64,000 nt of DNA, taken from Prochlorococcus sp. AG-363-O06 (lineage in GTDB: Bacteria; Cyanobacteriota; Cyanobacteriia; PCC-6307; Cyanobiaceae). The DNA lies in the NCBI GenBank assembly GCA_003280085.1, contig QCFY01000001.1, forward strand, positions 1 through 64,000, given 5' to 3'. The number at the start of each line of letters is the position of its first letter. Position 1 is the first letter of the stretch. The notes under the pieces were generated by a model. The model did not search any database. It was not told the origin of the DNA and saw nothing but the letters and a program-made list of their open reading frames with translations. This document shows positions 32,605 to 44,000 of the stretch, in pieces. The translations under genes were made by a program, and so were the position numbers.

Positions 32605-33348
32605 ATGTTTAAATCAATAAAAGCAGACTTAGCAATTGTCAGAGAAAGAGATCCAGCGGCTAGAGGGTTAGTCGAAATTCTCCTTTGCTACCCTGGTTTT
32701 CAAGCACTTTCACTTCATAGAATTAGCCATAGATTATGGTCGTTAGGCTTACCTTTATTGCCACGAATTCTGAGCCAACTCACTAGAGCCTTTACAGGGG
32801 TTGAAATACATCCAGGAGCAAAAATTGGCAAAGGTGTATTTATTGACCATGGAATGGGGGTGGTAATTGGTGAAACTGCAGAGATTGGGAATAGGTGTCT
32901 TCTTTATCAAGGAGTAACTCTTGGCGGAACAGGGAAGGAGCATGGCAAACGACATCCAACTCTTGCGGAAAACGTAGTTGTAGGAGCAGGCGCAAAGGTT
33001 TTAGGCGCTATTACCGTTGGGGCAAACACAAGAATAGGGGCAGGCTCTGTGGTCGTTCGAAACGTTGAAGCTGATAGTACTGTTGTAGGAATTCCAGGGC
33101 GAGTGGTTCATCAAAGTGGAGTTAAAGTCAACCCTCTAGCTCATTCAGCTTTACCTGACGCCGAGGCTAATGTAATCAGAAATTTAATGGAAAGAATTGA
33201 TCAATTAGAAAGTCAAGTTGCTTCTCTTCAAAGCTGCTTAGAAGAAAATAATCAGGAGGCTATTGCAAAAAATATCTTCAGAGGCAAGTCTCAAAATTTA
33301 AAGGACAAAGAAATTATTGAATTTCTAGGAGAAGGCCCTAAAAATTAA
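32605..33348 (+). CDS. cysE: Serine O-acetyltransferase
   Basis: A 247-residue enzyme that acetylates serine with acetyl-CoA, the first step of cysteine synthesis. An N-terminal helical domain leads to the left-handed beta-helix built of hexapeptide repeats ([56 protein letters not shown]). The His in IDHGMG and the Asp nearby are the usual active-site residues. A C-terminal tail with coiled-coil character follows. Its stop overlaps the stop of convergent secA by 3 bases. Confidence 0.96.
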   Translation: MFKSIKADLAIVRERDPAARGLVEILLCYPGFQALSLHRISHRLWSLGLPLLPRILSQLTRAFTGVEIHPGAKIGKGVFIDHGMGVVIGETAEIGNRCLLYQGVTLGGTGKEHGKRHPTLAENVVVGAGAKVLGAITVGANTRIGAGSVVVRNVEADSTVVGIPGRVVHQSGVKVNPLAHSALPDAEANVIRNLMERIDQLESQVASLQSCLEENNQEAIAKNIFRGKSQNLKDKEIIEFLGEGPKN

Positions 33349-36194
33349 TCTTCAGTATTTTTAGACTCTGGGGCAGGTTGGAACATAAACATAGAGTAAA
33401 TAACATTTCTACGCATATTTGTCATCATCTCAAGGAACATATCATAACCTTCATTCTTATATTCAATAAGAGGATCTTTCTGGCCATACCCACGTAGTCC
33501 GACCGACTCTCGTAAAGCATCCATTGCTTGCAAGTGTTCTCTCCACAATGTATCAATCTGCTGAAGAATAAAGAAACGTTCTGCTTCTCTCATCATTCCA
33601 GGCCTCTGATCTTCTATTTGACCTTCCTTAATATCATATGCATTCCTAAGCTGTTCTTGCAAAAAGACTTTTAGTTGATCTACACCTAGGCCGGCAAGTT
33701 GTTCAGGCTGAAGCTCAGATAATAAGTAAACAAACTCCTTAACTTTATTTACTAAATTTTCAAGATCCCATTCTTCAGGCGGTAAATCTGGATTGACATA
33801 GAATTCAACGATATCTTCCATAGTCTGCTCTCCATAACCAATAACTTGATTTTTCAAGGCAAGGCCTTCAAGGACTCGTCGTCTTTCTGTATAAACAGCA
33901 CGCCGCTGGTTATTCATTACCTCATCATATTCAAATACTTGCTTCCTAATATCATAATAATAAGTTTCTACTTTCTTTTGAGCACCTTCTAAAGAACGAG
34001 TCAACATTCCAGACTCAATTGGCATATCTTCATCCACACGAAAGGCATTCATCAATCCAGCGACTCTTTCTCCACCAAAGATTCTTAAAAGATTGTCTTC
34101 AAGAGAGAGAAAGAATCGTGTGCTCCCTAAATCACCTTGTCGACCTGATCTACCCCTTAATTGATTATCAACTCTTCTTGATTCATGCCGCTCCGTGCCT
34201 ATAACATGCAAGCCTCCTGCCTCCCTAACTCTCACTTCTTCTTGATTTACTACAACATCATATTCTAGCTTTACTCTAGATATTGCTTCTCTAAGAAGTG
34301 AAATATTAGAATCATTAGTTGGAGCTTTTTCTGCTGCAGTGGAAATACGATCTTCCAACTCAATAACAGTTAAGGCTCTATCACCCCAAGATTTAACAAG
34401 TGTTTTTGCTAAGTCTACTAGACACTTTTCAGTCTCTTCAGTTAAAGCACATGGATAAAGACTACCTATAGCCCTAGCCTCATTAGTAACATTGACATCC
34501 CTTTGATTAGGCTTATCAATCTTTGCTGCAAAACCAGATGCAGATTCAGTATTTCTTTGCAAAGGCACTGGAGGCTTATGCCCTTCTTCAGGTTTAACCA
34601 AGCGAGGTAGAAGGACTTCTCTAAGTTTTAGCCTTGCCATGTAATCACTGTTCCCACCAAGGATGATGTCCGTCCCCCGTCCCGCCATATTTGTGGCAAT
34701 TGTTACGGCACCAACGCGCCCAGCTTGAGCAACTATCTCCGCTTCACGTTCAACATTCTCTGGTTTAGCATTTAACAAATTATGTGGGATCTGTTGTTCA
34801 GAGAGCAAAGCACTTAATAACTCACTTTTCTCAACACTAGTAGTACCAACTAATACAGGCCTTCCTTTCTTATGGATTTCTGCAGTCTCAGCTGCTACAG
34901 CTCTCCATTTGCCAGGCTCAGTTTTATAAACTTGATCAACCCAATCTTGGCGCGCACGAGATTGATTGGTAGGTATAACAAAAGTCTCTAATTTATAAGT
35001 CTTTTCAAACTCAACCTCCTCAGTTTTTGCAGTGCCTGTCATTCCAGCCAGGCAAGGATAAAGAAGGAAAAAATTCTGATATGTAATCGAAGCCAAAGTT
35101 TGTGTCTCTGGCTGAATTTCTAATTTCTCCTTTGCCTCAATAGCTTGATGTTGCCCATCACTCCAACGACGGCCAGGCATCACTCGGCCAGTAAATTCAT
35201 CAACAATTACTGCATTCCCTTCTCGAACTATGTAATTCACATCACGAGTAAATAATTCCTTTGCTTTTAAGGCATTAGTGATGTAATGGGCCCAAGGATC
35301 TGAAGGGTTATATAGATCAGAGACTTTCAGAATTTGCTCAGCCTTAGCAAAGCCTTCATCAGTCAGCGTGCATGACCTTTGCTTCTCATCTACTTCATAA
35401 TCACCTTCAGGATCTATTCCATCCTTTCCCATTTCTGCAGCTCTTTGAAGAGTTTGTACAAGTTCTGCAGCCTTCTGATATTTCTCCTGGGGCCTTTCAA
35501 CTTGTCCAGAAATTATTAAAGGAGTTCTTGCTTCATCAATGAGTATTGAATCGACTTCATCTATAACACAGTATTGGAATTCTCTTTGAACAACTTCACT
35601 CATATCGGCTGCCATATTGTCGCGCAAATAATCAAACCCAAGTTCTGAGTTTGTTGCATACGTGATATCACACGCATAATTCCTTAGTCGCTCCCTCGGA
35701 TCCATATCTTGCTGAATTAAACCAACACTTAAACCTAAAAAGCGATGAACTTGTCCCATCCATTCAGCATCTCTACGCGCTAAATAATCATTAACCGTGA
35801 CAACATGAACTCCTCGACCAGTCAGACCATTCAAAAAACTTGGAAGAGTGGCAACCAAAGTTTTACCTTCTCCAGTTTTCATCTCAGCTATATGACCTTC
35901 ATGCAAAACCATGCCGCCAATCAATTGCACATCAAAATGACGCATACCTAAAACACGCTTTGCAGCCTCACGAACAACTGCAAAGGCCTCAGGCAAAAGC
36001 TCGTCTAACAATTCACGTTGCCTGTTCAATCCACCTGCCTTCTCAAGCTTCTGGCGAAACTCAGAGGTTTTGGAGCGGAGTTGATCGTCACTTAATGGTG
36101 CAATTTCATCTTCAAAGAGATTGATATCTGAAACTAATGGCTGGTAACGGTTCAACTTACGGGCGTTAGGGTCTCCCAGCAGGAGATTGAGCAT
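33345..36194 (-). CDS. secA: Preprotein translocase ATPase SecA
   Basis: A 949-residue SecA that drives proteins through SecYEG. Walker A lies in [13 protein letters not shown], the DEAD-like Walker B in [16 protein letters not shown], and the second nucleotide domain has [10 protein letters not shown] and GRSGRQGD. The C-terminal part carries the HWRE-like segment [13 protein letters not shown]. It lacks the zinc-binding C-tail of proteobacterial SecA, ending [10 protein letters not shown] start at ATG 36194, where the conserved [13 protein letters not shown] begins; the longer frame starts at a TTG at 36212. Confidence 0.97.
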   Translation of the reverse strand: MLNLLLGDPNARKLNRYQPLVSDINLFEDEIAPLSDDQLRSKTSEFRQKLEKAGGLNRQRELLDELLPEAFAVVREAAKRVLGMRHFDVQLIGGMVLHEGHIAEMKTGEGKTLVATLPSFLNGLTGRGVHVVTVNDYLARRDAEWMGQVHRFLGLSVGLIQQDMDPRERLRNYACDITYATNSELGFDYLRDNMAADMSEVVQREFQYCVIDEVDSILIDEARTPLIISGQVERPQEKYQKAAELVQTLQRAAEMGKDGIDPEGDYEVDEKQRSCTLTDEGFAKAEQILKVSDLYNPSDPWAHYITNALKAKELFTRDVNYIVREGNAVIVDEFTGRVMPGRRWSDGQHQAIEAKEKLEIQPETQTLASITYQNFFLLYPCLAGMTGTAKTEEVEFEKTYKLETFVIPTNQSRARQDWVDQVYKTEPGKWRAVAAETAEIHKKGRPVLVGTTSVEKSELLSALLSEQQIPHNLLNAKPENVEREAEIVAQAGRVGAVTIATNMAGRGTDIILGGNSDYMARLKLREVLLPRLVKPEEGHKPPVPLQRNTESASGFAAKIDKPNQRDVNVTNEARAIGSLYPCALTEETEKCLVDLAKTLVKSWGDRALTVIELEDRISTAAEKAPTNDSNISLLREAISRVKLEYDVVVNQEEVRVREAGGLHVIGTERHESRRVDNQLRGRSGRQGDLGSTRFFLSLEDNLLRIFGGERVAGLMNAFRVDEDMPIESGMLTRSLEGAQKKVETYYYDIRKQVFEYDEVMNNQRRAVYTERRRVLEGLALKNQVIGYGEQTMEDIVEFYVNPDLPPEEWDLENLVNKVKEFVYLLSELQPEQLAGLGVDQLKVFLQEQLRNAYDIKEGQIEDQRPGMMREAERFFILQQIDTLWREHLQAMDALRESVGLRGYGQKDPLIEYKNEGYDMFLEMMTNMRRNVIYSMFMFQPAPESKNTED

Positions 36195-36381
36195 GGTTGT
36201 TAGTGCCACCAAAGATTAATAGCTAGCCTAACCAAATTGGTCCTTAAGTTCGCCATAGAAGTGTGAAGGTTTTGACGTAGTTACTTATTTCGCGTTGTTT
36301 ATAGGCAAATGTCTAATGAATTTCTGAGTGAAACCCCATAAAGCTTGATAGGCTCTGGAAATAAGCAGTGATTGAAAAAGC

Positions 36382-37329
36382 ATGCGTCTTTCCATTCTTG
36401 TGGTCTCACGCACTCCATCCTTGCTCAATCAAATGTTGAGTAGCTTGAGAGAAGCTACAAAGATCACTCCAGAAGAAATAGAAATACTGTGTTCTTGGAA
36501 TGGCTCACAAGAAGAAGAAAATCAAATCGAAAACAAATCAGGATATGAGCTACTGATTGCTAACCGAGCTCCTTATCATTTCGCTTCAAACGTAAACTCC
36601 TTAGCCAACAAAGCAAATGGAGAGTTTTTATTATTAATAAACGACGACATTATCCTTGATCCTGGAAGCATTGATGCAGGAATAATCTGTTTAGAAAATG
36701 AACCTCATGCTGGATTAGCAGGCGGACGGCTTCGTAATCCAGATGGCGATTTAATACACGCCGGAATAGTTTTCGACACACGTTTTTCTCCATATCATCA
36801 ACTTGACCAATTAATTCCTGCAGACGACGAGTCAGTTATGGGCAAAAATCAAATTGTTCCTGCAGTAACAGGAGCATTAATAATTATAAGGAGAAAAGAT
36901 TTCCTATCTCTAGGTCTCAATGAAAATTACAAAGTATGCGGTGAAGATGTTGAACTTTGCCTAGATGCTAAAAGAAAGCTTGCATTAAAAGTATTCTATT
37001 GCCCTGATATGAGTGGTATACACGAATATGAATCGACCAGGAGCCAATCCTCAAATCAAAAGGCTAATACGGAAGACCTGTCAAGGATTAGGATGATTTA
37101 TCGAGAATTTATCGAAAAGGCAAGCAAGGAACAATTGCAAGAAGAACTATTTGCAAGCATTCGAGAATCTCAAGCTTTTCGAAGAATTCATAGCTCTCAA
37201 TTACGAGAAGAGTTGGTAACGTGGCAGGAAAAATACCATTATCTTCAAATCAATAGATTAATTAATGAGCAAAAGATAAGTCGATTACAAAAAGAGCTCA
37301 GTAATTTACGATCAAATTCCAAGCATTAG
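36382..37329 (+). CDS. Family 2 glycosyltransferase with C-terminal coiled coil
   Basis: A 315-residue GT-A fold protein. It begins with the GT2 pattern RLSILVVSRTPSLLNQMLSSL, has the metal-binding acidic motif INDDIILDPGSI near 95, and an AVTGALIIIRRKDF acceptor-side segment followed by EDVELCLDAKRK. The last 80 residues are charged and helical (KEQLQEELFASIRES, LINEQKISRLQKELSNL), likely a coiled coil. It is the first gene of the surface glycan island, 187 bases after divergent secA. Sugar specificity is unknown. Confidence 0.88.
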   Translation: MRLSILVVSRTPSLLNQMLSSLREATKITPEEIEILCSWNGSQEEENQIENKSGYELLIANRAPYHFASNVNSLANKANGEFLLLINDDIILDPGSIDAGIICLENEPHAGLAGGRLRNPDGDLIHAGIVFDTRFSPYHQLDQLIPADDESVMGKNQIVPAVTGALIIIRRKDFLSLGLNENYKVCGEDVELCLDAKRKLALKVFYCPDMSGIHEYESTRSQSSNQKANTEDLSRIRMIYREFIEKASKEQLQEELFASIRESQAFRRIHSSQLREELVTWQEKYHYLQINRLINEQKISRLQKELSNLRSNSKH

Positions 37330-37477
37330 AAATTCAGACTTTACATTATATATATTAAAACTAATTTTAAAATAATTAAAATATTTTTGAAGAAAATACT
37401 TGTGAATGAAAGCAAAGTTTCGGAACTTTTGAGTAAAATAGTTAAAAGTTTAATCCTAATTTCTTGCCAAACACTAT

Positions 37478-38998
37478 ATGACGCAAAACAAATTCCCTCA
37501 AGACGAAGATACCTCGCTCAAAGGGAAACGAATTGTTATTACGGCAGAGGAGCTTGAACTGGCTGAACATCGCGGCATTGCCTCTTTTGCCAAGGCCTTA
37601 GTGCAATGCTTTAAAGAAGAAGGAGCAGAAGTTTGGCTATTAACTCAATTCCACCCAAATATGTGGGAAGGGGGCTTGCGGTGGCTGCCAAAGCAAACTC
37701 GAGAATTTATTCACACAACAAGAGTCCTTGATGCATTAGCAGAGGGAGCTAGTGAGCCTAATTACTCAATACTTGAGCGACGACTAAGTTGGGCTCGCAA
37801 AACAAGAAAGCTTTATGAAAAATTAAAGACAATATTGGAACTATTTTTGACTCCAATACTTGGAGAGCCACAAATCAGGGTTATAAATTTACAAAGTCAA
37901 TTTGATAATCTTTACCTAAGAAAAGAAAGGCTTGGTTATTTAGAAAATATTACAGGAATTCTATGTGCTAAAAATATATTCAAACGTTCTTTATGGATGT
38001 CTACTATTCGCAATGCAAAGCCCATTAAATTAAACTTAAATGGATTTGAGGCATTATTCATTACATCTCCTCAAAACATAACAGCTCGAGGAGTCAATCA
38101 TGTAATCCAAACAATACATGATTTAATTCCTCTAGAAGAAGGACATGTGGCTACTGATCATATGGTCTCATTTACTAGAAGACTTGAAGTTTGTGAAAGG
38201 TCCAAAAAAATATTTGTCTCTAGATCAACAGCTAACAAATACCACAAATATATATATGCGAAAAAAGATTTAACAAATCAAACAGCTTCTCAAATAATAG
38301 TTCAACCTCCATCAATTAAATTTCCAGTGTGGCTCATTAATAATGAGCGTACAAGTATAGACTTAGAGCCTTGTTATAGACTTTTATTGCCTGGAGGAAT
38401 TCTAGAACCATTTAAGTATATGCTATTCAATTCATCAGTTGATCCCAGGAAGAATCTGGTTTTTTTGATAAAATCCTATATCGAATCAAATCTCTTTTCT
38501 CAAGGAATTAAATTATGTATTACAGGTAAATTAAAAAACGATAATTACAGCAAATCAGTGCGTGAGCTTGTCAAAAATGAACCGGGGATTGTAATTACTG
38601 GCTATGTCAGTGAAAATGAAAAAACTGATCTTTACCTAAATGCTCTTTCTATATTAAGTCCTTCTTTGGTTGAAGGGTTTGGTATACCTATACTTGATGC
38701 TGCATGTATGGGCATACCTTGTCTTGCAAGTGATTCTGATTCACATATAGAAATACAATCTATAAAAGACTTCCAACATTGGATCATTATCTTGCAGACA
38801 CTTGAAACTAGAGAATGGGCAGTAGCAATGCAAGCGATTGCTTTTCAGAACAGATCATTAAAAAGAGATATTTCCTTAGAAAGAAAGAATAGGGTCTCAA
38901 GATATTTAAAGATAAATAAGGAAATAACTAGCCAATTCAAATCTCAAATTAAAAGCTTAGTTAAATCAAAAACGGCAAGTAAGGTCTTTCCTGATTAA
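37478..38998 (+). CDS. Family 4 glycosyltransferase
   Basis: A 506-residue GT-B protein. The N-terminal Rossmann half starts RIVITAEELELAEHRGIASFAKALV, a glycine-poor variant of the usual GGxxR start. The C-terminal half has the nucleotide-sugar site: SVDPRKNLVFLIKSY, GYVSENEKTDLYLNALSILSPS, and the E-x7-E motif in EGFGIPILDAACMGIP. The long insert between about 110 and 240 is AT-rich and without recognised domain. It probably adds a sugar to a lipid-linked glycan. Its 3' end overlaps the convergent ABC permease by 38 bases. Confidence 0.85.
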   Translation: MTQNKFPQDEDTSLKGKRIVITAEELELAEHRGIASFAKALVQCFKEEGAEVWLLTQFHPNMWEGGLRWLPKQTREFIHTTRVLDALAEGASEPNYSILERRLSWARKTRKLYEKLKTILELFLTPILGEPQIRVINLQSQFDNLYLRKERLGYLENITGILCAKNIFKRSLWMSTIRNAKPIKLNLNGFEALFITSPQNITARGVNHVIQTIHDLIPLEEGHVATDHMVSFTRRLEVCERSKKIFVSRSTANKYHKYIYAKKDLTNQTASQIIVQPPSIKFPVWLINNERTSIDLEPCYRLLLPGGILEPFKYMLFNSSVDPRKNLVFLIKSYIESNLFSQGIKLCITGKLKNDNYSKSVRELVKNEPGIVITGYVSENEKTDLYLNALSILSPSLVEGFGIPILDAACMGIPCLASDSDSHIEIQSIKDFQHWIIILQTLETREWAVAMQAIAFQNRSLKRDISLERKNRVSRYLKINKEITSQFKSQIKSLVKSKTASKVFPD

Positions 38999-39770
38999 TT
39001 AATCGCAAAGCAAAACAAATAGCCAAAGCATTGACGAGCAATATGGCTAGACATGGCCACCATTGCAGTTCACCAGCCATAAGGCTATCTCTAATTGGAC
39101 TAAGAACACGATAAAAAGGATTGAAATCTGCAGTCCACATCATTGAACCCAAATTATCTTTCTTATATAAAATTGGAGAAAGTAGGAAAACCAACTGCAG
39201 AACAATGGGAACTAATTGATAGAGATCCCGATATCTTGCACCAAGCAAACAAACTAATACTGGGAACCAATACAAAAAAAGAACAAAATTTAATAAGGGA
39301 AACCATCCATATAAGAGCATATTTAGCAAAAGATTATTCTGGAAAAAACTAAGTGCCAAAACAACTAAGAGAAAAGATTGTACAAATGTCTGAAGTTGAA
39401 AGCACCACTCTTCAAGGGTATAAAAAACCGGATTTAAATTGGTATTGTGAACATGTGCATGATTATGCTCAAAAAGATTTGGTGCAGACCCTACAGCCGC
39501 AGCAATAGTATTCCAAATTACTAAGCCAAGGCCTAAATAAACAACATAAGTATTGAAATCTTTTACCTGAAATACGGCCCCATAAACAAGGGCTAAGGCA
39601 GCAATAGAGAAGAGATTTGATAAGCCTAACCAAAAACTGCCAAACACAGTCCTTGCAAACCGAGCCTTGGTTCGAGCAGTGGCTGTAAACCACCAAACTC
39701 TACGCATTGTCCAAGCTTCTCGAAGGGTTTGAACAACAGATCTTCTATTGATAGCGGAAGGAAAATTCAC
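38961..39770 (-). CDS. ABC-2 type polysaccharide/teichoic acid export permease (Wzm-like)
   Basis: A 269-residue membrane protein with about six hydrophobic helices and the ABC-2 permease layout: an amphipathic start (RRVWWFTATARTKARFARTVFGSFWLGLS) and a C-terminal hydrophobic hairpin. It overlaps the ABC ATPase gene by 4 bases, so the two form one exporter for a lipid-linked polysaccharide. Such Wzm/Wzt pairs move O-antigen-like chains across the inner membrane. The last 38 bases overlap the GT4 gene on the other strand. Confidence 0.88.
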   Translation of the reverse strand: MNFPSAINRRSVVQTLREAWTMRRVWWFTATARTKARFARTVFGSFWLGLSNLFSIAALALVYGAVFQVKDFNTYVVYLGLGLVIWNTIAAAVGSAPNLFEHNHAHVHNTNLNPVFYTLEEWCFQLQTFVQSFLLVVLALSFFQNNLLLNMLLYGWFPLLNFVLFLYWFPVLVCLLGARYRDLYQLVPIVLQLVFLLSPILYKKDNLGSMMWTADFNPFYRVLSPIRDSLMAGELQWWPCLAILLVNALAICFALRLINQERPYLPFLI

Positions 39771-40549
39771 AACTTTTGATGATAATTGGCTAAGGCTTCA
39801 TCAAGAGGCCCATCAAAAATAATTCGACCTTCCTTGAAAACAAGACCTCTCTCGCAAAATCTTTTTAATAAAGTATCTGAATGAGAGGCTAAAAATAGAG
39901 TCCCTGTTGTAGACAAAAACTCATGTAAACGTTTTTGAGCATGATCAAAAAAGCTGCTATCACCTGCGCCCAATCCCTCATCTAAAGCCAAACATTCATG
40001 AGTACAAGCAGTCAAAACTGCAAATAAGAGTCTTGTCGACATTCCCTGGCTATAAGTCTTGATTGGCAAATGAACAAAATCTCCCAGTCCAGAAAAACCA
40101 ATTACATCTTCTTTAAAAACTTCAAACCCACGTAAATTACCATTGACCATGAGATAATGAGCTTTGATAGCCTGAAGACCACTGAGTTCTGGACTAGTAA
40201 TAAAGCTTTTATGTAGCATTGGGAAGACCCTCGCACGCGCTTCAAAATAGCCTGAAGTTTGTTGATATATTCCAGAAATTAATCGCAGAAATGTCGATTT
40301 TCCAGCACCATTATGGCCAATTAATGCAACCCTTTCACCTTCATAAACTTCGCAATTAACATCCTGCAAAGCTGTAATCACAGCACCACCTCTACAGCGA
40401 CTTAATTTCCCTCCAGTAACAGATCTGATCAAGCTTGACTTCAAACTTCTTGTCTCATTAGTAAAAACAGGAATATCTAGTTTGACATTCCTAAGTGTTA
40501 TGACTGCAGGCAATTTCTTATGAGCCAAGTCAGCTTTTTGACTTGGCAT
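39767..40549 (-). CDS. Polysaccharide export ABC ATP-binding protein (Wzt/TagH-like, short form)
   Basis: The ATPase partner of the preceding permease. Walker A is GHNGAGKSTFLRLISG, followed by YSQGMSTRLLFAVL, a signature-like helix, and ALDEGLGAGDSSFF, the Walker B typical of O-antigen exporters. Only about 260 residues long, it lacks the C-terminal carbohydrate-binding domain that some Wzt proteins use to recognise chain ends. I start at ATG 40549; a TTG at 40594 would add 15 residues. fcl ends 186 bases upstream. Confidence 0.9.
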   Translation of the reverse strand: MPSQKADLAHKKLPAVITLRNVKLDIPVFTNETRSLKSSLIRSVTGGKLSRCRGGAVITALQDVNCEVYEGERVALIGHNGAGKSTFLRLISGIYQQTSGYFEARARVFPMLHKSFITSPELSGLQAIKAHYLMVNGNLRGFEVFKEDVIGFSGLGDFVHLPIKTYSQGMSTRLLFAVLTACTHECLALDEGLGAGDSSFFDHAQKRLHEFLSTTGTLFLASHSDTLLKRFCERGLVFKEGRIIFDGPLDEALANYHQKL

Positions 40550-40734
40550 TTTTAGTGGGCCTGAATCGGAACTGCTTGGAAAGACTGTTTGCAAAAGCTT
40601 GTATTACCCTAAAAAAGGGTTAGAAGAGTGAGCTCCTCATCACTTGTATTTGAACAACTTACTCAAATGGATGAAGAAGGGAAAGCATAAGTGAAAATTC
40701 AGAAATGGGGCTAAAGCGCCTTAGAAGAATCCTG

Positions 40735-41697
40735 CTAGCAATTTTTCCAGTCCGCAACTGTTCGGCCAATACCATTATCAATAGAAATCTTTGCGCTCCA
40801 ACCTTTAGAAGTTAAACGGGAAACATCCAAAAGCTTTCTAGGTGTGCCATCTGGCTTTGACTGATCCCAGAGAATCTCCCCTTTATAGCCTGTTGCAAAA
40901 GCAATCTTTTCAGCAAGATCCTTGATCATCAAATCTTCGCCTGTTCCAACATTTAAAAAACTAGGTTCACCTTCCTTAAGGTCCCAATTCTCCAAGCAAA
41001 AAACAACAGCGTCTGCCAAATCATCTGCATGCAAAAATTCTCGTCGTGGCTTACCACTACCCCAACAAATGACTTTTGAGGAGTTATTTTGAACGGCTTC
41101 TGAAAAGCGTCGTATCAATGCTGCCATTACATGACTATTTTTTGGGTGATAGTTATCGCCTGGCCCATAAAGATTGGTAGGCATCAAACTAAAAGCATCA
41201 AAAGAAAATTGCTGGCGCAAAGCCTCACAAAGCTTGATTCCTGCAATCTTTGCAACTGCATACCATTCATTAGTTGGCTCCAAAGATCCAGTAAGTAGTG
41301 ACTCCTCTTTAATAGGTTGCTCTGCAAATTTTGGATAAATACAGCTACTGCCTAAGAAGCAAAGTCTTCTAACGCCATTACGCCAGGCTCCTTCAATAAC
41401 ATTAGATTCTATTTTGAGGTTGTCTAATAAAAACTCTGCTGGATAGTGTGAATTTGCATAAATCCCACCAACCTTTGCAGCAGCTAAAACAACAACCTGT
41501 GGTTTTTCCCTGTCCATCCAAATATCTACGGCCTTTGAATCACGAAGGTCAAGCTCTTCTCTTGTTGCTTTAAGCAAACTTCCTCCATTTGATTCCCCAT
41601 ATCCTTTAGATCTCAAACATCGCAGTATTGCACTACCAGCCATACCACGATGCCCTGCAACAAAAATGCGATCTGAAAGATCAATTAGTGAGCTCAT
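40735..41697 (-). CDS. fcl: GDP-L-fucose synthase
   Basis: A 320-residue epimerase-reductase that turns GDP-4-keto-6-deoxymannose into GDP-L-fucose. The NADP site is [16 protein letters not shown] near the N-terminus, then GSSCIYPKF, and the catalytic YxxxK in [11 protein letters not shown]. The [14 protein letters not shown] segment is characteristic. It overlaps gmd by 4 bases and follows it in the pathway order, so both steps are translationally coupled. Confidence 0.96.
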   Translation of the reverse strand: MSSLIDLSDRIFVAGHRGMAGSAILRCLRSKGYGESNGGSLLKATREELDLRDSKAVDIWMDREKPQVVVLAAAKVGGIYANSHYPAEFLLDNLKIESNVIEGAWRNGVRRLCFLGSSCIYPKFAEQPIKEESLLTGSLEPTNEWYAVAKIAGIKLCEALRQQFSFDAFSLMPTNLYGPGDNYHPKNSHVMAALIRRFSEAVQNNSSKVICWGSGKPRREFLHADDLADAVVFCLENWDLKEGEPSFLNVGTGEDLMIKDLAEKIAFATGYKGEILWDQSKPDGTPRKLLDVSRLTSKGWSAKISIDNGIGRTVADWKNC

Positions 41698-42809
41698 TCG
41701 TGACTCCCAACGACCTTATAGCCCTTGCGTAGTAATAAGGCCTCCTTCTGAGCCTCTTCTCTATCTTGTTCGACCATTTCTTGGACTAATTCCTCAAGAG
41801 TCGTAATTGGAGACCAACCTAATTGTTTTCTTGCCCTAGTTGGATCGCCCAACAAAGTATCCACTTCAGCTGGTCGGAAATAACGAGAATCAATTCGAAC
41901 AATTATTGAACCATTATCTACTCGTCGTCCTACTTCATTTAATCCATTGCCAGACCATTTAATTCCTCCCCAGCCAAACTCTTTTGATGCTAATTCAATG
42001 AAATGACGAACAGACTCCTGTCTTCCAGTAGCAATCACATAGTCATTGGGAGTTTGCTGCTGAAGCATCAGCCACTGCATCTCAACATAATCACGTGCAT
42101 GTCCCCAATCACGCAAAGAATCTAAATTGCCCATAAACAAACAATCGTCTAGACCAGCATCAATCCTGGCCAAACCTCTTGTAATTTTTCTAGTAACAAA
42201 AGTCTCTCCTCTGCGAGGTGATTCATGGTTAAAAAGAATTCCATTACAGGCATACATTCCATAAGCCTCTCGATAATTTATGGTTATCCAATATGCATAG
42301 AGTTTTGCTACCGCATAGGGTGAACGAGGGTAAAAAGGTGTTTCTTCATTTTGAGGAGTTTGTTGCACAAGCCCATATAATTCACTAGTACTAGCTTGAT
42401 AGATTCTAGTTTTTTTATCTAAGCCTAATATTCTAACTGCTTCAAGCAAACGCAAAGTTCCCAAAGCATCGCTATTAGCAGTGTATTCAGGGCTTTCAAA
42501 ACTTACTGCTACATGGCTTTGAGCTCCAAGATTATAAATTTCATCTGGTTGGACTTGCTGGACAATTCTTATCAAATTTGTGCTATCTGTTAAATCCCCA
42601 TAATGCAACATCAGCCTAGGAAGATCTCCTGATGGGCCCAGTTTATGTGGGTCCTGATAAAGGTGATCAATTCTAGAAGTATTAAAGCTACTCGAACGTC
42701 TTTTAATACCATGAACCTTATATCCTTTACCTAAAAGAAACTCAGCAAGATAGCTACCATCTTGGCCTGTGATACCTGTAATTAATGCCGTTTTTGAATT
42801 TGTCATCAA
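41694..42809 (-). CDS. gmd: GDP-mannose 4,6-dehydratase
   Basis: A 371-residue enzyme that makes GDP-4-keto-6-deoxymannose from GDP-mannose. The Rossmann motif is [18 protein letters not shown], followed by [24 protein letters not shown], and the catalytic YxxxK in [29 protein letters not shown] is a strong family mark. It precedes fcl in a two-gene operon. No GDP-mannose pyrophosphorylase is seen, so the donor must be made elsewhere. Confidence 0.97.
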   Translation of the reverse strand: MMTNSKTALITGITGQDGSYLAEFLLGKGYKVHGIKRRSSSFNTSRIDHLYQDPHKLGPSGDLPRLMLHYGDLTDSTNLIRIVQQVQPDEIYNLGAQSHVAVSFESPEYTANSDALGTLRLLEAVRILGLDKKTRIYQASTSELYGLVQQTPQNEETPFYPRSPYAVAKLYAYWITINYREAYGMYACNGILFNHESPRRGETFVTRKITRGLARIDAGLDDCLFMGNLDSLRDWGHARDYVEMQWLMLQQQTPNDYVIATGRQESVRHFIELASKEFGWGGIKWSGNGLNEVGRRVDNGSIIVRIDSRYFRPAEVDTLLGDPTRARKQLGWSPITTLEELVQEMVEQDREEAQKEALLLRKGYKVVGSHE

Positions 42810-42834
42810 ATTAAGTGTGGATTGTTTGGCAGGT

Positions 42835-42875
42835 ATTCCCTTAACTCGATACCACTAAAACTATTTCAAGGGAAT
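42835..42875. other. Inverted repeat upstream of gmd
   Basis: ATTCCCTT (42835-42842) and AAGGGAAT (42868-42875) form a perfect 8-bp inverted repeat with a 25-base spacer, in the 89-base gap between the end of the GT operon and the gmd start. It could be a weak terminator for the upstream operon or an operator for gmd. No T-run follows. Confidence 0.35.
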
Positions 42876-42898
42876 GGTTAAAACATTAATTGCCTAAA

Positions 42899-43996
42899 TC
42901 AAATCACTACCTCCTTCAAAACTTTCTGAATAGCTGTGAGCTGCTTACCTAAAGTAAAGCACTTCACATGATCAAGACCACCTTGAGATATTTCCAGCCA
43001 CAAAGATAGATCTTTAGTTAGTCGTCCCAACTGATTAGCGAGACTTACCCCTGATTCATCAAAGCTGAAAAACAATGACTTGTTGAGATGGAGCTCTCTA
43101 TGCACAGGAATATTGCTCGCAATTGTTGGAATACCCCGAGCTTGTGCCTCCATCAGCGGATAATCAAAACCCTCCATAAGACTTGATGAAATTAAACAAA
43201 AACTTTTCCTTATCTGTACGTCAAGTTCATCTGGGCCTAAGGAACTCAACCATTGAATTCGCGATGAAACTCCTAAGTCAATTGCAAGCTTGTGAAGAGC
43301 TGCTGTCATGCGATCAGGGGAGCCAACTATTACTAAGTTGCCATCCCAAAAAGAATGGTCTTGAAGGAATTTTGAGAACCCTTTTAGTGTTGCCTGAAGA
43401 TTCTTATTCTTTGAATGACGACCTATAACAAGAATATCACTAGTTAAAGGGGATTTAATAGGATTTAGATCCAATTGAATCCCATTATGAATTATCTCTA
43501 TTTTTCTTGCACTGATGCCGTTTTGAACTAATAAATCAGCAACACTTCTACTAATAGCAATTACTTTGGTCGCCCTCTTCAAATGAAATGGAAGCCAATA
43601 TCTACTTCGCAAATAAGCACGTCTACTATTTGGATAGAATAGAGGAATTAAATCATGGCAAGTAATAACTTGCGGCAAGTCAGAAAGCGAGAAAAGAAAA
43701 TCTGTGTATGGAGAGTAAATTATATTAAACTTTTTATTATTTATAAGATGGCTATAAGAGATTCCATGTTGAACTATTGCATTAGATTGAAGCCATTTGA
43801 CAAGGTTGGACTCTTGCCTACTAGGTAAATCGATAGAGTCTGTCAACTCAACACTTCCACTCGTTGATAACTTCAACTGGACAGGTAAGGCATTTCTTTT
43901 TGATTCTGCCCAATGAAATAGCAAGCGCTCTGTATATCGACTTAAGCCTGTTGCAGTTGGCCTATAAGAAAGCAAGTTTAATAAAAGTCCATCCAT
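42899..43996 (-). CDS. Family 4 glycosyltransferase
   Basis: A 365-residue GT-B glycosyltransferase. The N-terminal half has RPTATGLSRYTERLLF and ITCHDLIPLFYPNSRRAYLR, common in mannosyl-type GT4 enzymes. The C-terminal half has ILVIGRHSKNKNLQATLKGF and the ESSxxEGF-like motif SSSLMEGFDYPLMEAQARGIP. It is the last gene of a four-gene minus-strand run (sulfotransferase, GT, GT, GT) and starts 4 bases after the previous gene. Donor and acceptor are unknown. Confidence 0.88.
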   Translation of the reverse strand: MDGLLLNLLSYRPTATGLSRYTERLLFHWAESKRNALPVQLKLSTSGSVELTDSIDLPSRQESNLVKWLQSNAIVQHGISYSHLINNKKFNIIYSPYTDFLFSLSDLPQVITCHDLIPLFYPNSRRAYLRSRYWLPFHLKRATKVIAISRSVADLLVQNGISARKIEIIHNGIQLDLNPIKSPLTSDILVIGRHSKNKNLQATLKGFSKFLQDHSFWDGNLVIVGSPDRMTAALHKLAIDLGVSSRIQWLSSLGPDELDVQIRKSFCLISSSLMEGFDYPLMEAQARGIPTIASNIPVHRELHLNKSLFFSFDESGVSLANQLGRLTKDLSLWLEISQGGLDHVKCFTLGKQLTAIQKVLKEVVI

Positions 43997-44000
43997 ACAC

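Noticed and set aside
40525-40546. 8-bp inverted repeat CCAAGTCA/TGACTTGG at the start of the Wzt-like gene
   Set aside because: About six such short-loop 8-bp stems are expected by chance in 64 kb, and this one lies inside coding sequence.
40606-40620. Short hairpin ACCCT-aaaaa-AGGGT upstream of the ABC ATPase gene
   Set aside because: Only five base pairs with no flanking T-run of use; too weak to call a terminator.
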